A DNA stretch of 64,000 nt from Barthelona sp. PCE. Taxonomy: Eukaryota; Metamonada: BaSk clade. The DNA is taken from assembly GCA_040285745.1 (NCBI GenBank), contig JAUFOR010000003.1, forward strand, positions 1,364,001 to 1,428,000, given 5' to 3'. Each line of letters begins with the position of its first letter. The first letter of the stretch is position 1. The translations under genes were made by a program, and so were the position numbers. Shown one piece after another: positions 37,301-49,300 of the stretch. Below the pieces are notes generated by a model that saw only the letters and a program-made list of their open reading frames with translations, was not told the origin of the DNA and did no database searches.

Positions 37301-40300
37301 GTTAACAACACCGTTTTGAGTAGTCTGGAGGTAGCAGTCCCCAATAAGGTTGTATCCTTGACCCTTAACGTTGAGCGAAAGCTTCATCGTCTTGCGGCGT
37401 ACATTGATACTGGCGTTGAGGTTGTAGAACTTCTCTTCGAATGAGGTAAATGATACCTTAAGAGGCAACATACCGTGGGGTGGTACGACGCCAGATACAG
37501 GTGAAATGTTAAAGATAACATTACGATCTATGTCCTCAAGAGTAGCATTATCCACTGTAAAATCGAATGGAATATCCTCGTTGTTGAAGAGCTCAAGCTG
37601 TTGAGTAACTGATGTTCCAACCAACAAATCACCAAAGTTAAGATGCGGCTTGTTAAGATACAACTGAGGCTCTACAGTACGACCGACCAATAAGAACTTC
37701 TGTACCAAATTGAACTCTGGAATTTCAATCATCCAACAGGACTCTTGGTTCTCCAATGAAGAAGATACAAACTCGAACTCAACGTGCTTCTGGCGACCGG
37801 GTTCGATCTTTCCATTGCACTCAAGACATGTAAACACACCATTGGTGACAGAGTGCTTGCGTACAGAGCGAATGGTTGCGTTCTTATCAATGCAGCTCAC
37901 AATGAAGCGGTAAGAGTACGAAGTTGGGTTAACAATGACGATTGAACCACGCGACTTAATATCAACACCACGATTTGCGAAATCAACGATTGACCAGTCG
38001 TGGGCCGTCTCGGTGGAAACAACGGTACCGTCTGGAAGAGCCAATGACGAATCTCGCTCGCTCGAGAAGAGGTACTTGCTCTCTGGCACATCAAAGTAAC
38101 ACAGAGGACGGAGCGTAACACCATCCAACGGGATACGAAGAGGTGCACAATCCTCATGAAGGTTAACTATACTGCAAGTCATGTCGAATCCGTTGTCAAA
38201 CACCTCAAGAGGGGCAAACACCAGTGAGAACTTCTGAGACTGTTGTGGGGGAATGACACCCTTAGCAGGTTCAACAGAGTAGGGACACATTGGCTTGTGT
38301 TCCACCTGTTTTGTATACTCAAAGTCAAAATCGTAACAAAGGTTTGAGTATGATGGGTTCTTGATGGTAAATGTGAAGACTCGCTTCTGATACATGTAAG
38401 TCTTCTTGAACGCAACCTTTCCGTACTTCTCAATGAGACTAGAAACATCATCACCAAGTTCATACTTGACAAAATCGACAGAGGCCTCAAACATAATCGG
38501 AAGAGGCGCAAGTTCCTGCTCGACAATGATGGTGGGTTCAGCGACGTTTGTTTGAAGACGGACAGGCTCTCCGCTTGCCGGATCATACGAAGCGGGTAAC
38601 GGGGGAACCTCGACTATCTTGGGAATAGGAGCAGCACCCTTCTTCTTACGGTTTCGCTTTTGCTTTTCAATCTCAGCCAACTCGCGTTCATAGTCGGAAC
38701 GGAGCTTCTGATAATCCTCATACGTGATGAAAGAGACTTCAGTCATATCAGAATTCCACTGAATGTCGCGATCACTTTCTTCTGCATATCGAATCTGTTG
38801 TAAGCCAATGTTAAGCGGCACCTCGACAACAGAAAGTTTCTCGTGCGCCTTGAGACGGGCATGAAGCTCTATTGTTTCACCAGGAAGAATATGACCAACA
38901 GCAGGCACGACGTTGAAATCGCACTTTGAAGATGACAGATGAGATGTAATGAAGTTTGTTATATCAACATTGAACTTGTACACATCATCACTGTGATTTG
39001 TTAAGTTAACACATCGAGTTGTTGTAACACCAATATCAACATCCACGAAGGAAAGTGATGCCATATCATCATCCTCAGCTGTGGAAAGTGTGAGGGGGGA
39101 TGAGTAAGAAATACCAATGAGTGGAATACATCTGGCATCAAAGCTGTTTTCGGGAACATCGACAATCAAGTATGACTTTGATACGTTGCAGCCCATATGT
39201 GTTGATGAACGAGAAGGTGAGAAGGTGACAAGCACGTCACGCGTCTCGTTAGGAGCAATGGTCACAGAACCACCTGACACTGCAAAACCGTCAAGAATGC
39301 TGACAAAGTCGATGCCGTCCATAGACGACACTGCTGTCGGTGAGAGACCCACTCGCAGCGATGTGTTGAGTACACCGGGGTTGTGAAGCGGGAGAGACAG
39401 TGAGTGCTGTTTTCCAACCCGGAGTTCAGGGAATATTATTGCGTTCTGCAACATGCTCTCCAGATCAGCGCTTCCAACCTCCTTCTTTGATCCCTTCGCA
39501 GTTGCTGCTGCTGCAGAAGGTTGAATAACCTTGTTCAACTCCTCACGAACAGCGTCATTGCGTAACAGTGACGTGATGTTATTTTCACGTGGAATTGTGC
39601 AGTGCATGAGAGGTAGAACACCTTCACCTAAGAAGTCAATTGATAACATGGGAACGGGCTCAGTCTCACCCTGCAGTGAGCAACAGCACACATCAAGTGA
39701 TGCACGGGTTGTCTGCAGATTACTAGGTTCAAAATATACAGTGACATATTTGTATTCATGAGGTGAAAGAACAAACTGCGTCTCTTTAAGGAAGAAGCCA
39801 GAGTTATTCTTCTGTACGCCAGAAGATGGTCTGCTCTTCGGGCGCTTGGGTTGCTTCTTGCCCTTACCCTCCTTCTTAACCTGAGCAGTTTCTTCTGTCA
39901 AATTAGAGAATAGGAATACGACCTTCTCGGAGATCTTTGTTGGATTAGAGATCTTCAAACGAACCTCGTGCGTCGAATTGAGACGACATGGTCCAAATGA
40001 AAAGCAGTTGTCTGAGATACTGAAGATATTGTTGGGAATTGTTGTTGCGAGTTGGGGGAACTCGTGCAAAACTGCATACTCCTCGAAAATCTCAGTGACA
40101 GACTTATCAATGAGAGGCTCACATCCATGACCACGGAAGTCAAGAGAGTGTGGAAGAGGAATGTTCTCTGTTGTGCCTTCAGTATCAAGGTGGATCAAGC
40201 TTCTAACATCAGCATCACTATCAGTAATACGGAGGAAAGAGCTGATACTCCAAACCGACCCGCTGTTGTCTGAAGTAACAGAAGTTCCGATATCTTCCTT

Positions 40301-43300
40301 TGTAGGCTTGAACTTGACTGTAAATGTAGCGGTCCTATTCGGTTCAACATTAACAACACCAGGAGAAATGGTGAAGGGACCAAGCTGCAATGGAGAGCCA
40401 TCTGAAATGACTTGCTTTCTCTCTTGAGAAGCAACAACCGCCCCCTTCTTCGGTTTGGCAGAACGAGGTGTCTTGCCTATGCTACTGGGAGCACGTGAAG
40501 TGGACACAGTACCGCTTTCAGCCTCAACTTTTGGCTCCATAAGATACTTGTTGTTGTACTCCTCCAACATTGCCTCGGTGACAATCTCAGCAGAGAATGG
40601 GAAAACGCCAGTGTTTGTGATTGTGAACTCACGAGTTAATTTAGCGTTAAACTCAAGAGGACCAAAGTTAATGCCTGAAGCAGGGTTCAAAATGAAACGA
40701 GAGAACACTGAAGTACATGTGACAAACACTGGAAGAACACCAATGCGTTCGTCTCTTTGAAGATCAAACACTTCAATCATCACATCAGGGCTGTCCACCA
40801 AATCAACAGTTGTCTTGGGCTTCCAAACGACGCTAAGATCAATGGATGTGCCGCTTTGCTCACCTGATGATGTAGGACGCTTCTTGCCTTTCTTACCAGT
40901 GTTAACTGAGCTAGCTAACTGATCTTTACCAGCGCTAAGCACGCCAGACGGCTGATCAACGACAAAACAACCCTTCAGAGGAGAGGTCTCCTTGACATGA
41001 AGACGGTACGAGATGTCGTACTTTCCACTGTTACGCAGAACAAGAGATGATGTTACTTCCTCATAAACACGGACAGTACCAAAGTCTATCTTTGTTTTCA
41101 GATCATCTTCATCCTTCTCACCTGAGTAAGTGGATGATGTAGCAGAAAGACAAGCAGAAACGTTACCGATGCTCAAGAGAATTTCATAGAACTCACCATC
41201 AAGAACAAGAGGGAGTGATTCCAAGCGGAACTTGTACAAAGAAGGATCAAGGCCTGTTGTTGCCTCAGGGAAGTAGAAAGAATCATAATAGGTGTTGATG
41301 GCTCCCGATAATGCAAACTCAAGAGCTTCAAGTGATAAGGCTTTAACCTTAACAATTACTTCATCCTGAGCCTTGACGACACCAGATGTTTGACTAAATG
41401 AGATGTAGTCAGGGATTTCCATGTCAATATCGAATGCCACGTCAACATAACCTGTGTTCTTCAAAGCCAAATCAAGCGATACTGACTTATCGGTAAGAAT
41501 CTTACCAAAGGACAGAGATTCAGTGGATAATGACAGACGAGGAACTGAACCAAGACTGTACATGGGGATGGTCACGTTATCAGGTTGGTTCAATACGTTA
41601 ATGATCAACTTATCACGAATAAGACAAGGAATCTGAGGGTAACAGTACACTTGTAAAGTCTTCTTCTCACCAGGTGCCAAAACCATATTATGCGATGACA
41701 AATGGAAGGTGGGGTTAACCGCCTGCTTGGCAACGTTGAGCTTTGAAAGTGTGAGGTGTGTTGCTCCATCAGGATTGAACTGGACCTTGTGCTCTGGAGT
41801 AGCAGATGTCTTTCCAGTTGCCTTACCTTTCTTCCTTGAACCCTGTTTGCTCTTAGGCTTGACAGGCTCTGGCTCTACTTCAACGACTTCAGCCTCAATA
41901 GGTTGAGATGTAACGTCGGGATTGAGAATGACACCTAAACCATCGTTTTCGAATGAAATGTCAATGTAAGATGTGAATAGACCAACGTTTGAAAGTGTAA
42001 TCTTTTGGAATACACGTTCATCATCAACGTACACAAAACGATCAGAGAGAGATTCGAACTGTGGCTCGACCAATACGTTTGATAAGAGCCCCTGGCATCC
42101 AAAGAACCAAAAATTTGGTGTGTGGATGTGCTTGTTCTGAATCCAACCCATTCGAATATCTTTGAATTTGTCGAGAACTTTTGAGAGTTGTTCAACATTA
42201 TCAAAGCTCGATGGTATCTTGAGGTCAAAGTCAAGTTGATGACGCGTAGAATATAGAACGCGGTCTGCTGTATCAATACATGGCTCATCACAAACACCCT
42301 TGAGAACGATGCGTTTATACAGAGACTCACTAATGACCTTTTGCAACAAGATCTCACGGGTTGTCTTAAGAACCGGGTTATCCTTGAATGTGAGCACACG
42401 CTTCATAAGGGTAGCATCAAGTGGCAATAAGAATGTAGGCACAAAGTGCAAGACAATGTTGAACTCGTTTTTAACACGACTTGTGAATCGTACTTTAAGA
42501 CGTAACTCGCCAAATGGTGCCAGCTCCCAACGTGACAGATCACTGACAAACTCTTCTGGCAGCTCACGAAGCTCAGGGATGTCTTCGTCTTTAATAACTT
42601 CAATAGTTGGCTGTTGACCTTTCTTCTTCTTTTTCGAAGTAGTTTCCTTGAGAGCTTGCATTTGTTCTGCTTGCTCAGTGAGCATTTCTTCACGCCGACG
42701 GTTATTTTCTTCAACTTCATAGCGAAGATCGTCAGTGAGCTCAGGATTTTGGGACATTATAGTAAACTTATAATCACCATCTTCAACGAGGAACTGAGGC
42801 TCAAACAGATCGTTATGGGGAAGACGGTAGTCGCCCTTCTCATTTGAACGCACGTTGTTAACAATCTTTTTCCAATCGCTCTCAACGAACAGTCTTGGTA
42901 CGGATGTGCTGGAGTTGAGACCAGTACCTGTGAGGTTATCAAGAACAATAGTCTTCAGGTTATCAATCAAGGTAAGCATATTGGAATCGTCATCATTGAC
43001 AATTGTTGCTCCTTCCTTCATTGCGTTGATAACTGAGGGGTCGTTCAAAAGTTCCTTTAGGTGTTGCTGGAAAGTTTCTTCATCTTCCCAATATAGATCA
43101 CTGCCACTTACGAACCCATTGATATCACTGTTAAGGCTCTCACAAATCAAACCTTGGATACCATTAATAACAAAGAATGTGTTAGCGCGTGCAGTTGCAC
43201 CAAGTTCAGTAACGAGTTGAAGACCACCAATAACACGGTTAGCGTTATTACTCAGCTCATCAGAGTTAACCGAACCATCTTCTTGAGGACGCAGCTCTTC

Positions 43301-46300
43301 AAGCTTGTTTGACAACATCTTTGGTGTATCGAACTCGAAAAATCGTGTAATAAATGCCAGCTCTGAAAGCGGAATGTTAATGCTGTCGGCGAACGGAAGA
43401 TCTGAAGGTAAGAAAGGTGTTCCTGGGAAGAATCCTAGAGAACTTGCCTTGTCACCTACATCTGCCATGACTGCCTCAAATTCGGTGCGAAGTTGCTGCA
43501 ATCTTTCCTCAGCAGCGTCAAGATCTTTCTTAACCTTCTTGCCGGCCTTCTTGACAGAAGCCTTGATTGAGAGGGTTTCAACCTCGTCCTCAAGCGCCTT
43601 AATTGAACGTGAATATAAAGTGCTCTTCAGAGTGGATGAAACAGCAAGCTCCATCGAGTTACTACCACCCTTGCGCTTAAACACACGTGAGAATTCCTTG
43701 AAGGTCCTGATGTATGTCTTAACCTCCTTGACAAGACGGTTACGCAAACGTAAGTTCTCATCATATGTGTGCTGTTGAGTGAGACCAAGCAGATCATACT
43801 CTTGCTCACTGAGTTCACTCAAATCCTTGAAGAACTCAAGAATCTCGATATCTTCTTCAGAAAGATCCAGTTCATGAAGAGTTAAGGACATTGATCTCTT
43901 AACACGAGTACGTGGAGTATCGTCAACAAAGCCAAATGAGCTGCTACGCTCTTCCTCTTCAGACTCCTCGTCCTTCTCACTGCCTTCTTCATCTTCAGTT
44001 TCACTTTCTAATTCAGTAATAGATTCAGGTGCAAGAAGTGATAAATAATGAGTAAATGCAAAGATCTTCTTGGACAACAACTGCAATACATTATCGATCT
44101 TGTGGAAATCTGCTGTCATAAGAATCTTCTTCTTCTTTGGCAGAAGAGAGAAAACCTCAAATAATGTTGTGATAACTTGGAAAAATGGTGAACCATTCAT
44201 CGTCTTACCCCTCTGCTCCTGTGTCATGTCATCAGAGAATGATAAAAGCTCCTCCTTCCACTCATAATTAATGTGATCTGAAAGCACTGATGTGATAATG
44301 ACACCATCACGGTACTTATCCTGTGAAAGCGCAAGGTACAAAAACTCGGCGAGGGTATCACCCTTATTCACGTGGAGGCTCTCCTGGAAGAAGCGCACAA
44401 CAGAGAATGATGTATCACGTGTCAGGTTGAATTGTTTCAAGAACGAAGCAGGTGATTTGAGGAACTTGTACACGTTTTGCAAGAGTTTGTACTTGCGGTC
44501 GTTATTATGCACATCAAGCTTGTGCTTGAGAGCAGACAAACGGGTGTTTAGATCATCGCTAAGATGCTGAACCAGCATCATGTTCTTGAAGTAAACTTCG
44601 TTCACCTCGTCGCTTAACAAACCAATAGCTTCGTTCATCAAGTCATCAACCGTGACCATTGGCACCTTGTATTTACCAGAAACTTCATAGAGCCAAGGCG
44701 ATTGCTGACCGTCAAATACTGATAAATGCACAATGTTGAGGGACTTGTCGAATGACTTCTTAACCTTTGCATCACCAACGTCAAACGCAATACTACGCTT
44801 GACTAACTGTTCAGGCACGGCAAGGCCATCTGCATCAACGGTCATTGCCAATTCCCCAACTTCCTCCTCCTCGTGTGATTCCATAATGGCGGCATCGAAT
44901 GATGGCATAGCAACGGCAACGGGTTCGCTGTAATCATCTTCACCGATATTCTCCAGAAGTGGTGGTGGGTTACCGCGCAACCACGGTCTCTGAAGACGAT
45001 CATCGTCGGGTAGAGGACCAACAAGCGGAATATCTGTGAGAGAAATCTCTGACATAGCGCGTGATGATGGGGCACCACTTAAATTCAGACTGCTGCCACG
45101 TGGTGTGCGACTTACACTACGACGACGTCTCCTTGGCTTCTTAGCCTTGACGTACTGCTCATGGTACTGTTTGTCAATGTTGATACAACATAGTTCAACG
45201 GGTGTGGAACCATTATTGCGAATAACAATCTCGCGCTCAGAAAACCAGGGATTACCATTGTCTTGCTCTTCCCAAGCAACCATGAGGTCATCCAGTGATG
45301 GTTTCTGCTGATGGTCTTCGGCCTTAGGAGTCTCAACTTCGCGCTCTGTTTTCCCTTTCTTACCCTTCTTGGGAGTCTTGGTGGGGGGTAAGTCAGCTTC
45401 AGACTTTTCACTGACTACGTTTGATAGCTCCTCTATCTTTGTCTGACGGTCAGCCTTGGCCTCCTCATGCAACTGTTCAAGAATAATGGCACCAAAATCA
45501 ACCTCATCAGCATCATCATTGAGTGAGTAATCGTGCGTAGCACCAATACCCTGCAATTCAATACTTGTTTTCTCGCCATCCTTAACCTTGAACGTAGTTG
45601 TGACAGTAAATATACCATCACACGGTGGCTTGAAGATGATTGGTAAATCGAACGACGTCTTGGAAGGAATCGTCTGACTGACAACTGGAAACTCAAACGG
45701 ACACTCTGATTCGCGCACGTCCTTCTTTCCAGGAATGCGGAACTGTGTCTTGAGCTTCTTTGTTGTGAGCGTAAATGTCACATCAAGATCGGTTGGGTTA
45801 TACAGTTTCAAGAAGTTTGTTTGCATCTCACCCACATACACATCGTCAAAGATGAGCCTATGGGCGCTGAGACACAAGTGCGGCATCTGCACTTTAGCGT
45901 GGACATAGATCGATAAGAATGGACCGTGCTGGGTAAGATTCAAAGGAACAATACCTAAAAAGTATTTATCCATGCGATCCCAACTGTTCATCCTGCTAAA
46001 GTAGTACTTATCATCAACCCTATCAGGAGCAAATGTGAATGTGAGATCAACACAATCGGGAGACAAGGTACCTTCACTTGATATGAGAGAACCACGGCGG
46101 GAATCTGATGTCTGGATGGATGTTGTTAGATCCGTCTTTGAGTATGTGGGGATATGTTGTACCTTCATGGGATTAATATTCAGTCCCATCTTACGCAGTT
46201 CAATTCGTGAAGGGGTGAAATCGAGATCGAAAGCGTAATAATCAATGTTCTTGAGTGTAAACATCTGATCATTTACGGATTTGGGAATAACGGTACCAAA

Positions 46301-49300
46301 TTCAAGCAGGTAGCAAAAGACGCTGCAATTCTTGAGCATGCCCACAAAGAAATTGAACTTCTTACGGAAGATATTCATATCCTCTTCCAAAGCCTTCTGG
46401 AAACGACTATCATCAACGTTGGACAACCTTGACACGGCACTTGGGCGGCGATTCAGAAGCTCTTCCTGCTTCTCAAGTATGTATGAAACCAAATTACTGA
46501 TCTGTCTTGAGAAGACCTCCGACGAATTAACCTGATTGATGGTCTGATAGTGCATGTTGGCAACGAACGTCTTAAGGAACTTGTTATCGCTCTCAGACAG
46601 CATGATTCTGTCTAGGGATAACACTAAAGAAGGAACAAGTGCATATACTTGAGCAATTAAGCTGATTGGAGGTAAAAAGTCCAATATAAGTAAAAACTTC
46701 TTCTTGATGAGACCAGGGAGTTTAGGCATCAGATGTACAGTAATCTGCACTTCATCACCAGCTGCAATGAACCCCTTGGAAGGCTCAATAAATAGACCAC
46801 TCAGACCCACGTCTTCGTCATCACTCAAGGTGAACTTGAAGTTATAGTCACATTTACCAGTGTTGCGGATAATAAATGTGTCCTTCGGGATAGTTGTAAA
46901 CTTACAACAGCCCAGATCAATGAACTGTTGTGATACATAATATGAAATGAATGAACAACGGCCTCGAAGATACAGGGAATAAAGAGGGCCGCCTTCAGTG
47001 TGTAATAACAACGAATGATCAACCAATAGATCTTTCGTTGCTGTGAACACAACTTGTACATCGATCTCTTCACCAGGTCCTAAAACAAAACTGTATGGTG
47101 TAACAGAAAAGAGATCACTAGGTTGGATATTTTGCTCATCTTCCTCGTTGACGTTGGAGTCGCCAAACGAAAACATACAATCACAGACTCTGTTGCTAGT
47201 GTTGCTGATAGTTAAAGAATCGGTTTTTGTTGTGTTGTTAAGAAGTGAGCCAAAGTTGATACCGACGTCACTGAATGACAAATTGGGGAATTCAAAGAAG
47301 ATATTAACACCAATCTCAGATATCTCACTGTAATTCAGACATTTGAGAATAATAGACTTCTTCTCTTTAATTGAATGCGTGAAGTCAACATAATTTGATA
47401 CAAACAGTAAAAGATAATAATACACTGTCTCTTTTGACTCAAGTTTAACGTTATCACTTGCATAGATATCAGTGGAAAACATATTCTCAGCTGTAATCAT
47501 TGCTTGTTTGAGTGGACCTACCATAACATCATTCTTATTTTGAGAATCTAAAAGCGTCACAATGCCCTCTTCATCAGCTGGGTCAACATGCTTAAATGTA
47601 TCAACAAGTTTTTTATGCTCGGTGTATTCATCCTCTGTAACCTTGATGAGACCAAAATTCTTTGGGGTGTTGAGCTCTAACTCAAGTGGAATATCAGTGT
47701 TGTTGGTGAGAGAGAAAGGCTGCATTAGACATGCAAAACCAAGAGACTTGATGACTGCATCATAACAGAAATCCATCGATGCCATCGGTACGCAATCCAA
47801 AGAGGGAGCAATGATTGATGCAGCGAATTTAAAGTTAAAAGTCTTCTTGTTCGCCATACGCCTTGCGTCTGAGTTGGAGATTTGCAATTGCAAATTAGCA
47901 TTGAAATTACCCATTTGTTTTGTGCTAATCGACATTGAAAAAATATGAAAAGCATTAGGTTCAAGACGAACTCGGTCAGGTGACATGGAGAACATTTGAC
48001 TCTTAACGCCATTTGAATTAGGCAAAACCTTCCATTGGAGGGTCATAACATCTGTACCGTGATTAACAATGGAGTAAAGGCGTACGATTGTGTCACTGCC
48101 TTGAATCTTGTTGAACAATAGATCTCCATAATCAACTTCAATGGTATCTGCTGGCAGACTGCTGTTGCGCAACAGTTCAGCGACCTCAACCGTTTCAACT
48201 GAATCACCAACCTCGACTCGGTTAATTTCGGTCATGATGATTGTTGAGCCCTTTCCAGTTGCTGTGAGTTTAACGCTACCACAGTCCTTGTTATCACTAT
48301 TTTCCAGTAAAATATCCAATACATTGACCTTCTTCAGATCAAAGGATCGCAAGAAACAATGGATTGGAATCTTCTCAACCGAAAGAGGGGCTATTATGTA
48401 CTCGCTGCTCTCAAGATAGAATGCTTCTGTCCGGTTACCCAATACAAGATGTACTGGAGCATCAATTGGAGAAGTGTTTTCTATGTTAAGGTACTTTGTA
48501 AACTCGGTTAAGCACTCACAGCCACCAAAGTTAACAGAATCATTATGAACAACAACGGACGGCCCGTAACAATCAAACCTGATGAGAACATCCCGTACAA
48601 GGCTCGAGTCGCTGATATCTTGTGTGCCGCCAATACTTCTCAGAGATAATGAAATGTTGTAATCACCTCGCATGAGGGGGAAAAGCTCAACTTCAACGTT
48701 GACACTCGATTCCGCTTTGATGATTGACGATTTTGGAGTGATATTCAAAAAGCCTGCGTTCTCAGTAGCCTGAGCTTGCGGGATACTGACAAACTTGAGG
48801 GGAATAGGACTGTTATTAATGAGTGTGAGGCTTCGCTTGACGCTCTTCTTCAAGTAAACCTTTCCAAAATCAATGAGTTCCTGATCCAAAATGAGCTCAG
48901 CAATTCGCGCCTCACCAACAATCGTGATAGTACGCATGGGTTTCTTTGAGAACTGTGGAAGGAATATATCAATCTTTCGTTCGAAAGTACCAACCTTTGT
49001 GGGGAGTACACTGAATGTGACAGTCTTTAAACATCCACTTTCAAGACATAACTCCTTATTTTCATCAGTCAGCGTTATGTCTTTCTCAAGAAGACCTGTT
49101 TGACAGTCTCTTATTTGATAATAGTAATCAAAATCGATCTCACCAATGTTCTCAATAAGAAACGAACGTTTCATAAGAAAACCAGATGACATATTACCGA
49201 GGTCGATATTTGGCGTAGATACATCAAACTTAGGACATTTAACAGTTGCTTTAATATGTAACTTGAGCAATTCAGTTACACCCTGTATTTGAAAATATAC

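Noticed and set aside
35269-48419. Many 60-157-codon frames within HYDIN on both strands.
   Set aside because: They are antisense or shifted shadows of the HYDIN coding sequence, with no independent support.
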